Below, one piece after another: positions 35,223 to 44,457 of a DNA stretch of 64,000 nucleotides (position 1 is the stretch's first letter; every line of letters starts with the position of its first letter). The position numbers and the translations under genes are program-made. The notes beneath the pieces are model-generated. The model was not told where the DNA came from and made no database searches. It saw only the letters and a list, made by a program, of their open reading frames with translations. This stretch comes from Streptomyces sp. R41 (GTDB lineage: Bacteria > Actinomycetota > Actinomycetes > Streptomycetales > Streptomycetaceae): NCBI RefSeq assembly GCF_041053055.1, contig NZ_CP163443.1, forward strand, positions 5,687,001 to 5,751,000. The letters are read 5' to 3'.

Positions 35223-35576
35223 GTGGACCTGTCCCTGTCGACTCGCAATGTGCCCGGCCCTAACGGCGACCGTACGGTCGTCGAGGTCGGCGGCGAAATC
35301 GATGTATATACCGCGCCCAAGCTGCGCGAGCAGCTGGTCGAGCTGGTGAACGACGGCAGTTTCCACCTTGTCGTCGACATGGAGGGCGTGGACTTCCTCG
35401 ACTCCACCGGGCTCGGCGTGTTGGTGGGCGGCCTGAAGCGCGTAAGGGCCCATGAGGGCTCACTGCGACTGGTCTGCAACCAGGAGCGCATTCTCAAGAT
35501 CTTCCGTATTACCGGTCTCACCAAGGTGTTCCCGATTCACACCTCGGTGGAGGAGGCGGTCAACGCCACCGACTGA
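35223..35576 (+). CDS. bldG: Anti-sigma factor antagonist BldG
   Basis: A 117-residue STAS-domain protein needed for aerial growth and antibiotic production in Streptomyces. The phosphorylated serine is in DFLDSTGLG at position 61; it corresponds to Ser57 of S. coelicolor BldG as I recall, so this protein may carry about four extra residues (PGPN near 11-14). Unphosphorylated BldG binds anti-sigma factors and frees sigma factors. The GTG at 35223 follows GGAGG. The RsbW-like gene lies 102 bp downstream on the same strand and is probably its partner. Confidence 0.96.
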   Translation: MDLSLSTRNVPGPNGDRTVVEVGGEIDVYTAPKLREQLVELVNDGSFHLVVDMEGVDFLDSTGLGVLVGGLKRVRAHEGSLRLVCNQERILKIFRITGLTKVFPIHTSVEEAVNATD

Positions 35577-35678
35577 CCACCAGTCTTCCCGGGCTGTGGG
35601 CCCGGGCTCGCCAGTAGTGGGGGGACTGGGCCACAGCCCCGTCCCCCTGACAGCACGCCCGTAGTCTGAGGGGGATGC

Positions 35679-36116
35679 ATGGCCACCGTTGAACTCCGCT
35701 TCAGCGCGCTGCCCGAGCACGTCAGGACCGCCCGTCTGGTGGCGGCAGCGGTGGCGCGCAGGGCCGGAGTGGACGAGGCCGTACTCGACGAGGTCAGGCT
35801 CGCTGTCGGCGAGGCCTGCAGTCGTGCCGTCGGACTTCACCAGAGCGGCGGCATCTCGGCGCCGGTGCGGGTGAGCCTGATCGAGGACGAGAAGCAGTTC
35901 TCCATCGAGGTCGGCGACGAGGCGCCGCGGACGGCTCCCGGTGAGACCGTGCCCGGCGCCGCCCCCGGTGACTCGGACGCGGACGCCGAGGAGGACGAGA
36001 TGGGCCTCGCGGTCATCAGCGGCCTCGTCGACGACGTCGAAGTCACCGCCGGGGAGAACGGCGGACTGATCAGGATGAGCTGGCCGACCACGCCGCCGGC
36101 CTCGCTCGCTTCCTGA
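35679..36116 (+). CDS. RsbW-like anti-sigma factor/kinase downstream of bldG
   Basis: A 145-residue HATPase_c protein of the RsbW/SpoIIAB class. The N-box lies in LDEVRLAVGEACSRAV (near 37-52). A Pro/Gly/Asp-rich loop occupies the middle, and MGLAVISGLVDDVEV holds the later ATP-lid region. Such proteins bind a sigma factor and phosphorylate the STAS antagonist; in S. coelicolor this neighbour is known to interact with BldG. The ATG at 35679 (MATVELRFSA) is used; an overlapping upstream ATG at 35675 is in another frame. A strong T-tailed terminator follows. Confidence 0.9.
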   Translation: MATVELRFSALPEHVRTARLVAAAVARRAGVDEAVLDEVRLAVGEACSRAVGLHQSGGISAPVRVSLIEDEKQFSIEVGDEAPRTAPGETVPGAAPGDSDADAEEDEMGLAVISGLVDDVEVTAGENGGLIRMSWPTTPPASLAS

Positions 36117-36185
36117 CCACACACCGACCGCGGCTGGATCGGATCCCGATCGCAGCCCCGGCTGCATCCTCGTAGCAAACCCGAA

Positions 36186-36211
36186 GGGCCCTGCTCAGCA
36201 GGGTCCTTTTT
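36186..36211 (+). terminator. Terminator of the bldG operon
   Basis: GGGCCCTG (36186-36193) pairs with CAGGGTCC (36199-36206) around CTCAG, and is followed by TTTTT. A classic intrinsic terminator. Confidence 0.9.
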
Positions 36212-36238
36212 GCATGCCCCGCCTGGGCGCCCGCCTTT

Positions 36239-36256
36239 TCGTGAATTAATTCACGA
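36239..36256. promoter_or_regulatory. 18-bp perfect palindrome, candidate operator
   Basis: TCGTGAATTAATTCACGA is perfectly self-complementary and A/T-rich in a G/C-rich genome, typical of a dimeric repressor site (for example TetR- or MarR-like). The regulator is unknown. Confidence 0.5.
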
Positions 36257-36450
36257 TCAATCACGCGATTATTTGATCAAGCGTCAACGCTTTTGGGGCA
36301 TTACCTCTTTCGGGTTCCGTGGGCACGGGTCGATCATTTGCTGAAGAGCATGTGAAGGCTAATTCCGCTTACCGCGCACTGTTTTGATCAGGTTCCGGTA
36401 CCTACAATCCGTCCACATCTTGAGCTCAGCACAGGCGTCAAGGAGGACGA

Positions 36451-38856
36451 ATGGCGGGGCTTTCTACCCCTCATCAGTTTGACCAACCCACAACCTTCGC
36501 AGCCGCAGTACTGACCGACGACAACCGTCTCATCGTGATGGTCATCGGGGCCGTCGCGCTGGCGGCGCTCGTGGTCGCCGGGATCCTGGTGCGCCAGGTC
36601 CTCGCGGCGGGCGAGGGCACCGACAGTATGAAGAAGATCGCGACGGCGATCCAGGAAGGCGCGAATGCCTACCTGGGCCGGCAGATGCGCACGCTCGGCG
36701 TTTTCGCCGTCGTGGTGTTCTTCCTGCTCATGCTGCTGCCCGCGGACGACTGGAATCAGCGTGCGGGCCGATCGATCTTCTTCTTGATCGGCGCGGCGTT
36801 CTCGGCGACCACCGGTTACACCGGTATGTGGCTCGCCGTACGGAGCAATGTCCGCGTGGCCGCCGCGGCACGGGAAGCGACCCCGGCGGAGGGTGAGCCC
36901 GAAAAGGATCTCACCGCCGTCTCGCACAAAGCCATGAAGATCGCTTTCCGCACGGGCGGCGTCGTCGGCATGTTCACGGTGGGGCTCGGTCTGCTGGGCG
37001 CCTCTTGTGTGGTGCTGGTGTACGCGGCCGACGCGCCGAAGGTCCTGGAGGGCTTCGGTCTCGGCGCCGCGCTGATCGCCATGTTCATGCGTGTCGGCGG
37101 TGGCATCTTCACCAAGGCCGCCGACGTCGGCGCCGACCTGGTCGGCAAGGTCGAGCAGGGCATTCCGGAGGACGATCCGCGCAATGCCGCGACCATCGCC
37201 GACAACGTGGGCGACAACGTCGGCGACTGCGCGGGCATGGCTGCCGACCTCTTCGAGTCGTACGCCGTCACGCTCGTCGCCGCACTCATCCTGGGCAAGG
37301 CGGCGTTCGGCGACTCCGGGCTCGCGTTCCCGCTGATCGTGCCCGCGATCGGCGTAATCACCGCGATGGTCGGCATCTTCGCGGTGGCGCCCCGGCGCTC
37401 CGACCGCAGTGGCATGTCCGCGATCAACCGCGGCTTCTTCATCTCCGCGGTGATCTCGCTGGCCCTGGTGGCCACGGCCGTCTACGTCTACCTCCCGGCG
37501 AAGTACGCCGATCTTGACGGAGTCACGGACGCGGCGATCAAGGCCAAGGCGGGCGACCCGCGGATCCTCGCGCTCGTCGCCGTCGCGATCGGCATCGTGC
37601 TGGCGGCACTGATCCAGCAGCTGACCGGCTACTTCACCGAGACCACCCGCCGTCCCGTCCGGGACATCGGCAAGACCTCGCTCACCGGCGCGGCCACCGT
37701 CGTCCTCGCCGGTATCTCCGTGGGTCTCGAATCGGCCGTCTACACAGCCTTGTTGATCGGCCTCGGCGTGTACGGGGCGTTCCTGCTCGGCGGTACGTCG
37801 ATCATGCTGGCGCTCTTCGCGGTGGCGCTGGCCGGTACCGGTCTGCTCACCACGGTCGGCGTCATCGTGGCCATGGACACCTTCGGTCCGGTCTCCGACA
37901 ACGCGCAGGGCATCGCCGAGATGTCCGGCGACGTGACGGGCGCGGGCGCCCAGGTGCTCACCGACCTGGACGCCGTGGGCAACACCACCAAGGCCATCAC
38001 CAAGGGCATCGCCATCGCCACGGCCGTCCTCGCGGCCTCCGCGCTGTTCGGCTCGTACCGGGACGCGATCACCACGGCCGCGAGCGAGGTGGGCGAGAAG
38101 GTCTCGGGCGCGGGTGCGCCGATGAACCTGATGATGGACATCTCGCAGCCCAACAACCTGGTGGGTCTCATCGCAGGCGCCGCGGTCGTCTTCCTCTTCT
38201 CGGGGCTGGCGATCAACGCGGTCTCGCGGTCCGCCGGGGCCGTGGTCTACGAGGTGCGGCGGCAGTTCCGCGACCACCCCGGGATCATGGACTACACCGA
38301 GAAGCCCGAGTACGGGCGCGTCGTCGACATCTGCACCAAGGACGCGCTGCGCGAACTCGCCACGCCCGGGCTGCTCGCCGTCCTCACCCCGATCGCGATC
38401 GGGTTCACGCTCGGGGTCGGCGCGCTCGGCTCGTTCCTCGCGGGCGCGATCGGGACCGGCACGCTGATGGCGGTCTTCCTCGCCAACTCCGGTGGTGCGT
38501 GGGACAACGCGAAGAAGCTCGTCGAGGACGGTCACCACGGCGGCAAGGGCAGCGAGGCCCACGCCGCGACGGTGATCGGCGACACGGTCGGTGACCCCTT
38601 CAAGGACACCGCGGGACCCGCGATCAACCCGCTGCTCAAGGTGATGAACCTGGTGTCGCTGTTGATCGCCCCGGCGGTCGTCAAGTTCTCGTACGGTGAC
38701 GACAAGAACGTCGGTGTGCGGGTACTCATCGCCGTTCTCGCGATCCTCGTGATCGTGGGCGCGGTGTACATCTCCAAGCGGCGTGGGATCGCCGTGGGTG
38801 ACGAAGGCAACGCCGAGCGGGTTTCGAAGCCGGCCGATCCTGCGGTGGTTTCGTAG
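36451..38856 (+). CDS. hppA: Proton-translocating pyrophosphatase
   Basis: An 801-residue membrane pyrophosphatase that couples PPi hydrolysis to proton export. About 16 hydrophobic segments are visible. The substrate-binding loops include DVGADLVGKVE (near 226-236), DDPRNAATIADNVGDNVGD, and the late DNAKK segment. The GNTTKA motif (near 510) has Lys where K+-dependent enzymes have Ala, so this is the K+-independent H+-pump type. ATG 36451 follows GGAGGACGA. A strong hairpin follows the stop. Confidence 0.96.
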   Translation: MAGLSTPHQFDQPTTFAAAVLTDDNRLIVMVIGAVALAALVVAGILVRQVLAAGEGTDSMKKIATAIQEGANAYLGRQMRTLGVFAVVVFFLLMLLPADDWNQRAGRSIFFLIGAAFSATTGYTGMWLAVRSNVRVAAAAREATPAEGEPEKDLTAVSHKAMKIAFRTGGVVGMFTVGLGLLGASCVVLVYAADAPKVLEGFGLGAALIAMFMRVGGGIFTKAADVGADLVGKVEQGIPEDDPRNAATIADNVGDNVGDCAGMAADLFESYAVTLVAALILGKAAFGDSGLAFPLIVPAIGVITAMVGIFAVAPRRSDRSGMSAINRGFFISAVISLALVATAVYVYLPAKYADLDGVTDAAIKAKAGDPRILALVAVAIGIVLAALIQQLTGYFTETTRRPVRDIGKTSLTGAATVVLAGISVGLESAVYTALLIGLGVYGAFLLGGTSIMLALFAVALAGTGLLTTVGVIVAMDTFGPVSDNAQGIAEMSGDVTGAGAQVLTDLDAVGNTTKAITKGIAIATAVLAASALFGSYRDAITTAASEVGEKVSGAGAPMNLMMDISQPNNLVGLIAGAAVVFLFSGLAINAVSRSAGAVVYEVRRQFRDHPGIMDYTEKPEYGRVVDICTKDALRELATPGLLAVLTPIAIGFTLGVGALGSFLAGAIGTGTLMAVFLANSGGAWDNAKKLVEDGHHGGKGSEAHAATVIGDTVGDPFKDTAGPAINPLLKVMNLVSLLIAPAVVKFSYGDDKNVGVRVLIAVLAILVIVGAVYISKRRGIAVGDEGNAERVSKPADPAVVS

Positions 38857-38905
38857 GCAACCGGACGGTTCCTGGCCTTGCACCTGGTCAGGGTTCCGCG
38901 CACGG

Positions 38906-38944
38906 GGCGGGCGGACGGCGCGTACTCACGCGCCTCCGCCCGCC
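38906..38944 (+). terminator. hppA terminator
   Basis: A 16/17-nt stem GGCGGGCGGACGGCGCG/CGCGCCTCCGCCCGCC with a 6-nt loop and one bulge, 50 bp after the hppA stop. Confidence 0.8.
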
Positions 38945-39090
38945 TTGTGTGTGTTCACACCTTCTCCGTGAGCCTTCTCTCGCTTGGTGCAAATGGCTGC
39001 AAAAGCTGTTCAGGCGGACATTCGGCACGCGAATGTCGCCCGCTTGCCGTGTATGTTCCGGGGCCGAGAGCCATGGAAGGGACCAATCCG

Positions 39091-39666
39091 GTGAACAAGA
39101 AGCTCGCGGCCGCACTGTCCGGCGGTGCGGTACTGGTACTGGCGCTGTCGGGATGCAGTAACAGCAACGGCAACAACGACAAGCTGAACTCCTGGGCCAA
39201 GCAGGTCTGTGACGCGGTGCAGCCGCAGATCAAGAAGATCGCGACCGCCAACGTCGCGATCCAGAAGGAGGCCTCGGACGACAGCGCGCCGGAGGACGTC
39301 CAGAAGGCCGACACCAAGGGCTTCCAGGACATCTCGGATGCCTACAAGGTGATGGCGGCCGCCATTGAGAAGGCCGGCCCGCCGGACGTCGACAACGGCA
39401 AGAAGAAGCAGCAGGACGCGGTCAAGGAGCTCAACGACCTCTCCGCCTCCTACGCCGACCTGGGGAAGCAGTCGGACGCCCTGAACACGAAGGACCAGGC
39501 GAAGTTCGCCGACGGACTCAGCGGGGTTGCCGAGCAGCTCGGCAAGCTGAGCCAGAGCGGGACCGACGCCCTGAAGAAGCTCGAAGAGGGGGACGTCGGC
39601 AAGGCGATGGCCACGCAGGCCAGCTGCAAGGCCGCGTCCGCCTCGCCTTCGACGACCAAGGGCTGA
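39091..39666 (+). CDS. Small helical lipoprotein
   Basis: A 191-residue exported protein with a signal peptide ending in lipobox LSGC (Cys near 21) and a short Asn/Ser linker. The rest is helical and Lys/Ala/Asp-rich (several LxxL-type amphipathic segments) with a conserved Cys pair (KQVCDAV and QASCKAAS) that could form a disulfide. I do not recognise the family. The GTG at 39091 follows GGAAGGGA. It is between hppA and the methyltransferase and is followed by a perfect palindromic terminator. Confidence 0.82.
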   Translation: MNKKLAAALSGGAVLVLALSGCSNSNGNNDKLNSWAKQVCDAVQPQIKKIATANVAIQKEASDDSAPEDVQKADTKGFQDISDAYKVMAAAIEKAGPPDVDNGKKKQQDAVKELNDLSASYADLGKQSDALNTKDQAKFADGLSGVAEQLGKLSQSGTDALKKLEEGDVGKAMATQASCKAASASPSTTKG

Positions 39667-39700
39667 TCCCCGGGAGAGCGATCGTTCGGCCAACCGAAAG

Positions 39701-39730
39701 AGGGCCCGGTACGCGCGCGTACCGGGCCCT
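39701..39730 (+). terminator. Perfect palindromic terminator
   Basis: AGGGCCCGGTACGCG is followed directly by CGCGTACCGGGCCCT, a 30-bp perfect palindrome 34 bp after the lipoprotein stop. Confidence 0.8.
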
Positions 39731-39897
39731 CGGCATGGGGTGCGCGCGTGTCGGGCCTTCGATATCGGATGCGCGCGTCAGGCCTTCGGTATCGGGTGCG
39801 CGCGTGTCCGGCCCGCGGTGTGGCTGTGCGGCCCGTGGCGCGGGCTGTCCGCGGCGGGCGCCACGGGCTGTCCCCGGAAGGCGTCACGCGGCCGTCC

Positions 39898-40010
39898 GCC
39901 GGCGTCGGCGCGGGGCCGTCCACAGGCGTCGGCGCGGGGCCGTCCACAGGCGTCGGCACGCGGCTGTCCACGGGAGTCGGGCGGGGCTGTCCACAGGAGT
40001 ACGTCCCTTT
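39898..40010. repeat. 24-bp tandem repeats with DnaA-box-like cores
   Basis: Two near-exact units (GCGTCGGCGCGGGGCCGTCC plus ACAG) and two or three diverged ones, each holding C-[CT]-GTCCAC-[AG], two mismatches or fewer from TTGTCCACA. Confidence 0.8.
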
Positions 40011-40035
40011 CGTCGGGAGCGGACACAATGGGAGC

Positions 40036-41556
40036 GTGAGCCATACCAGCCTGTCACCGTTGCCCTCGTCCGATCGCGTCGACGTCGCCGCTCGGCTGCG
40101 GGACGCCCTGCTCGGCGCCTCCTTCACCGCCGACGGACTGCTCGATCTGCTCGGCGCCCCCGCGTACGCGGCGCTGGCGCGCAGTGAGACCGTGCCCGCG
40201 CTCCGGGCGACCCGGGGGGACACGCCGCTCGAGACGCTCGTACGGCTCTTCCTGCTGCAGCAGCCGGTGCCGCAGGCGCGCGTGGCGGACGTGCTGCCGG
40301 TCGAGGACTGTCTGGACAGCGGCTGGCTGACCCGGGTGGGTGGGGACGAGGTCGCCGCGACCGTGGACATCCGGCCGTACGGCGGGTCCGACGGCGACGA
40401 CTGGTTCATCGTGTCCGACCTCGGGTGCGCCGTCGGCGGCGCGGGCGGTATCGGCAGCCGGGAGGAAGGCGTCGTCCTCGGGGTGGGCGGAGCCTCTACG
40501 ACCCTCGCCGGTATCACCGTCCGTACGCCCGTCGCCGCCGCACTCGACCTCGGCACCGGCTCCGGGATCCAGGCCCTGCACGCCGCGCAGCACGCCACGC
40601 GCGTGACCGCGACCGACCTCAACCCCCGCGCGCTGCACATCACCGCGCTCACCCTCGCGCTCTCCGGAGCCCCTGCCTCCGACCTGCGCGAGGGCTCGCT
40701 CTTCGAACCGATCGCGGACGACGAGACGTACGACCTGATCGTCTCGAACCCGCCCTTCGTGATCTCGCCCGGCGCCCGGCTGACCTACCGTGACGGCGGA
40801 ATGGGCGGGGACGACCTGTGCCGCACGCTCGTTCAGCAGGCGGGCGATCGCCTGAACGAAGGGGGGTACGCGCAGTTCTTGGCCAACTGGCAGCACGTGG
40901 AGGGCGAGGACTGGCAGGACCGGCTGCGCTCCTGGGTGCCCCGCGGCTGTGACGCGTGGATCGTGCAGCGCGAGGTTCAGGACGTCACGCAGTACGCCGA
41001 GTTGTGGCTGCGGGACGCGGGCGACCACCGCGACGACCCGGCCGAGTACCAGGCGCGGTACGACGCGTGGCTGGACGAGTTCGAGGCGCGCAAGGTGAAG
41101 GCCGTCGGCTTCGGATGGATCACGCTGCGCAAGCTGACTGCCGTCGAGCCCTCGATCACGGTGGAGGAGTGGCCGCACCCCGTGGAGCAGCCGCTCGGCG
41201 AGACCGTGCGCGCGCACTTCGATCGCGTCGACTATCTGCGGGCGCACGACGACGCGGCCCTGCTCGCCGGGCACTTCAAGCTCGTCAAGGAGGTTGTCCA
41301 GGAGCAGGTGGGGCTGCCCGGCGCCGAGGACCCGGAGCACGTGGTGCTGCGCCAGCACCGCGGGATGCGCCGGGCCACCAAGGTCGACACGGTCGGCGCG
41401 GGCTTCGCGGGCGTGTGCGACGGCACGCTCAGCGCGGGCCGGATTCTCGACGCCATCGCCCAATTGGTCGGCGAGGACCCGGTGTTGCTGCGCGACCGGA
41501 CGCCCGCGCAGATTCGGCTGCTGGTGGAGCAGGGGTTCCTCGAACCTGCCGCGTGA
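40036..41556 (+). CDS. SAM-dependent methyltransferase (HemK/RlmG-like fold)
   Basis: A 506-residue class I methyltransferase. The SAM-binding motif I is ALDLGTGSGIQAL (near 172-184), followed by ATDLNPRAL and the catalytic NPPF in LIVSNPPFVIS (near 236). N-P-P-F enzymes methylate exocyclic amines of adenine or guanine or glutamine side chains, so the target is probably RNA, DNA or protein. The N-terminal ~160 residues and C-terminal ~200 residues are extra and conserved only in actinobacteria as far as I know. The GTG at 40036 is chosen because the sequence upstream is repeat DNA. Confidence 0.87.
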   Translation: MSHTSLSPLPSSDRVDVAARLRDALLGASFTADGLLDLLGAPAYAALARSETVPALRATRGDTPLETLVRLFLLQQPVPQARVADVLPVEDCLDSGWLTRVGGDEVAATVDIRPYGGSDGDDWFIVSDLGCAVGGAGGIGSREEGVVLGVGGASTTLAGITVRTPVAAALDLGTGSGIQALHAAQHATRVTATDLNPRALHITALTLALSGAPASDLREGSLFEPIADDETYDLIVSNPPFVISPGARLTYRDGGMGGDDLCRTLVQQAGDRLNEGGYAQFLANWQHVEGEDWQDRLRSWVPRGCDAWIVQREVQDVTQYAELWLRDAGDHRDDPAEYQARYDAWLDEFEARKVKAVGFGWITLRKLTAVEPSITVEEWPHPVEQPLGETVRAHFDRVDYLRAHDDAALLAGHFKLVKEVVQEQVGLPGAEDPEHVVLRQHRGMRRATKVDTVGAGFAGVCDGTLSAGRILDAIAQLVGEDPVLLRDRTPAQIRLLVEQGFLEPAA

Positions 41557-41748
41557 AGGGGGCGCGGACCTTCTGGCTGCGTAGCCCCTGAGGCGTACTC
41601 GCACCGCTGAGTCGCATGCGCCCGTTCTGGCGGGATTGGATGTGATTGGCCCGCAAAAGGGCTCCTGTCAGTGGTGCGTGCGAAGCTACCTTCAAGAGAC
41701 AAGTTCCACGCGTCCTCGGGGGAGGCGCGCTGTCTCGGGGGAGGCGTG

Positions 41749-44151
41749 ATGGCGGGGGAGACGCCGGATCAGGGTGAGGGAAGGGTCATCAGTGGCCGGT
41801 ATCGGCTGCTGCGGACGCTCGGCGCGGGCGGCATGGGTCGCGTATGGCTCGCGTACGACGAGGAGTTGGCCTGCGAGGTCTCCATGAAGGAGGTCGCGCT
41901 GCCGGACGTGCCGATGGACGCGAGCGAGCCCGCGCAGCGCATCGCGCGGGCGCGCAGCGAGGCTCGGCACGCGGCGCGGTTGCGCGGGCATCCCCATGTG
42001 GCCACCGTGCACGACGTGGTGGTGCACGAGGGGCTGCCGTGGATCGTCATGGAGTACGTGCCGGACGCGGTCGATCTCCAGGCGGTCGTACGGCAGTCGG
42101 GGCCGTTGTCGCCCGCGGGGACCGCCAGGATCGGGCTCGCGGTCCTCGACGCGCTCACCGCGGGACATCGGATCGGCATCCTCCACAGGGATGTGAAACC
42201 GGCCAACATCCTTCTGGCACCGGACGCTTCGGGCGACCCGTACGCGCGCGTGCTGCTCACCGACTACGGGATCGCGCTCCAGCCGGAGTCCCGCGAGCCG
42301 CGGCTCACCGCCACCGCCGGCATTCTCGGCACGCCCGGTTACCTCGCTCCCGAGCGCGCCCGCGGCGAGCCGCCCACGCCCGCCGCCGACCTCTTCTCCC
42401 TGGGTGCCACGTTGTACGCGGCCGTCGAAGGCCGCGGCCCCTTCGACCGTCGCGGCGACTACGCGACATTGACGGCCCTGCTCGGCGAGGAGCCCACGCC
42501 GCCGACCCGCGCCGGTGAACTGACGCCCGTGCTGCACGGGTTGCTCGCCAAGGACCCGGTACGGAGGTCGTCACCGGAGGCGGTCGCGCGGGGGCTGGAG
42601 CGAGTGGTGCGGGGCGCGCCGGGCGCGGGGTTCGGGCCCCCGCCCGGGTGGGGAGCGACACCCCTGCCGGGTCCTGCGCCCGGCGGATTCGGGCCGCCGC
42701 CGGGCGGATTCGGAGCGGTGCCGGGCAGCCCGTCCGCGAGCGTGCCCTCGGACGAGGTCGCGGGCGCGCCTCCCGGGTATGTCGCGGGCTTGCCCCCGAG
42801 GCAGGCGGGAGCTTCGGCGCAGGGGCCGTACGGCGACCCGTACGCGGACCGGGCAGGGGGATCGACGCCGGGTACCCCGCCGAGCTCGGGTACACCGCAG
42901 ACGCCGGGCGCGCCCCCCACGCCGAACACCCCGCAGACGCCCGGTGGTCCGGCCGGCCCGGGCGCGGGCGACACCCCCGCTGCCGGCGGCCCCGCCACAC
43001 CGGGTGGCCCGGCCGTGCCGGCCTCCGGCACCCCGTCGCCGTACGCCCCTTGGAGTTCGGCGGCCCCGCAGGGTGCGTACGACGTCCGCAACAACCCCTA
43101 CGCGAGCGGCCCGGACGTGGGGACCGGCGCCGCGCCCCAGCCCCACGAGGGCAGCCCGCCCCTGCCGACCCACCCGTACGGGGGCAGCCCCTCCGTGTCG
43201 GAGCCCTACCTGGGCGGTCCGCCCGGACCGCCTCCGCCGCCCGTGGGGCGCAAGAAGCCCGTCGCCGCCGTCATCGCCCTCGTCGTGGCCGTCGTCCTCG
43301 TGCTCGCCGGCGGCGCCTGGGCCGCCGTCTCGCTGACCGGCGGTGACGGCGACAAGAAGGACAGCGCGGCGAAGAAGGCCCCTTCGGCCTCGGCGAGCAC
43401 GTCGGCGCCGGAGCCGACGGGGCCGGTCTACCCGTACGGCGAACAGGCGGGACTCACCGACCCGTTGCAGGCCGGCGACTGTGTGAAGGCGGTCTGGTCG
43501 GGCACGCCCTTCAAGTCGGTGCCGAACCTCGGCGTCGTCGACTGCGCCGACGACTGGCCGGACGGTCAGGTCGTGACCGTCGACACGGCGACCGACTACG
43601 CCGACGCCCGCGCCCAGGGCGCGACACGCTGTGCGGGGCAGGCCGAGCCGGTGGCCACCGCCCTGCCCGACGCCGGCGCCTATGCCCTCGTCCCGACGAA
43701 GGCGGGGTTCACGGCGGCCGACGGCGGTACGGCATGTCTCGTACTCGGACGGCATGTCCCCATCGGGGGCGAAGTGGCACGGTTCCGCGACAAGAACATG
43801 GACCTGTACGCCGCGCAAATGGCCATCGGGGACTGCTGGACGTACGTCGACAAGGGGGGTGACTCGTTCCAGTCCCTGCTGACCGACTGCGCCAAGCCGC
43901 ACACCGACCAGGTCGTCGGGTTCGTCGCCGCGCCCAAGAACATGGACTACAAGAAGGGGATCGACAACGGAGGAAAACTCTGCAGCAACAAATTCGAGTC
44001 GAGTTGGGCGCCCGGATCGGAGCTGAAGACCTACGGCTGGCTGGGCGACAAGGAAGACTGGAACGACGGATTCACCACAGTCGTGTGCACAGTGGGCCAC
44101 GCCGACAACACAAAGACGACCGGGAAGATACCCACGCCCGGCACGGTCTGA
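41749..44151 (+). CDS. Membrane Ser/Thr protein kinase with septum-formation-like extracellular domain
   Basis: An 800-residue receptor-like kinase. The kinase domain is residues ~15-285: glycine loop GAGGMGRVW, catalytic Lys in SMKEV, HRDVKPAN with Asp148, and D172-Y-G instead of DFG, then APERARG. A ~210-residue Pro/Gly/Thr linker follows, then a membrane helix (near 503-525) and an outside domain with two Cys modules: GDCVKAVW...VDCADDWPDGQVV and GDCWTYVD...TDCAKPHTDQVVGFV. These resemble Septum_form/DUF4190-associated modules. ATG 41749 follows GGGGGAGGCG. Confidence 0.9.
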   Translation: MAGETPDQGEGRVISGRYRLLRTLGAGGMGRVWLAYDEELACEVSMKEVALPDVPMDASEPAQRIARARSEARHAARLRGHPHVATVHDVVVHEGLPWIVMEYVPDAVDLQAVVRQSGPLSPAGTARIGLAVLDALTAGHRIGILHRDVKPANILLAPDASGDPYARVLLTDYGIALQPESREPRLTATAGILGTPGYLAPERARGEPPTPAADLFSLGATLYAAVEGRGPFDRRGDYATLTALLGEEPTPPTRAGELTPVLHGLLAKDPVRRSSPEAVARGLERVVRGAPGAGFGPPPGWGATPLPGPAPGGFGPPPGGFGAVPGSPSASVPSDEVAGAPPGYVAGLPPRQAGASAQGPYGDPYADRAGGSTPGTPPSSGTPQTPGAPPTPNTPQTPGGPAGPGAGDTPAAGGPATPGGPAVPASGTPSPYAPWSSAAPQGAYDVRNNPYASGPDVGTGAAPQPHEGSPPLPTHPYGGSPSVSEPYLGGPPGPPPPPVGRKKPVAAVIALVVAVVLVLAGGAWAAVSLTGGDGDKKDSAAKKAPSASASTSAPEPTGPVYPYGEQAGLTDPLQAGDCVKAVWSGTPFKSVPNLGVVDCADDWPDGQVVTVDTATDYADARAQGATRCAGQAEPVATALPDAGAYALVPTKAGFTAADGGTACLVLGRHVPIGGEVARFRDKNMDLYAAQMAIGDCWTYVDKGGDSFQSLLTDCAKPHTDQVVGFVAAPKNMDYKKGIDNGGKLCSNKFESSWAPGSELKTYGWLGDKEDWNDGFTTVVCTVGHADNTKTTGKIPTPGTV

Positions 44152-44259
44152 GCCTCCCCTGGGGTTCTGGTCGCCCGGCGTTCACCTCAGGTTCGCACGT
44201 CCGCTTCCGGGGCGTGTCAGCCTCCCGAGGCTGAGGACTCGGGGCGGAAGGACACACCC

Positions 44260-44457
44260 ATGGAAAGCGGACCGGCGATCTTCGCGGGGACGGTGTTCGC
44301 CCTGTTCGGAGGCGGACTGCTGGCCTGGACCGCGATCCGGCTGCGACAGGGCGAGCCGGTCGCCCACGGTGTGAACCGCGTCGCATCGGCGACCCTCGCG
44401 AGCGTCGCCGGAACCGGTGCGCTGGTACTCGGGATGTGGTGCTTTACGCGCGCGTGA
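44260..44457 (+). CDS. Small two-helix membrane protein
   Basis: A 65-residue protein with two hydrophobic helices (near 6-26 and 42-60) separated by a basic loop (RLRQGEPVAHGVNR). A GGAAGGAC ribosome site precedes the ATG at 44260. No family was recognised. It is between the kinase and topA genes on the same strand. Confidence 0.7.
   Translation: MESGPAIFAGTVFALFGGGLLAWTAIRLRQGEPVAHGVNRVASATLASVAGTGALVLGMWCFTRA

Larger units (their letters stand above)
36117..36450. promoter_or_regulatory. hppA upstream region with nested palindromes
   Basis: The 334 bp upstream of hppA hold the bldG-operon terminator and an A/T-rich segment with three inverted repeats: TCGTGAATTAATTCACGA (36239-36256), GATCAA/TTGATC (36255-36277) and AAGCGT-CA-ACGCTT (36278-36291). 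hppA starts 160 bp further on. Confidence 0.6.
39667..40035. other. Repeat-rich leader of the methyltransferase gene
   Basis: After the terminator, 39733-39830 has ~28-bp repeats containing GTGCGCGCGT and CCTTCGATATCGG variants. 39885-40010 has ~24-bp repeats with GTCCACAGG and GCGTCGGCGCGG. The in-frame open sequence here is low-complexity, so I start the gene at 40036. Confidence 0.65.

Noticed and set aside
36388..38883. 831-codon antisense frame over hppA
   Set aside because: Shadow of the pyrophosphatase; Asp/Arg/His-rich translation without any domain.
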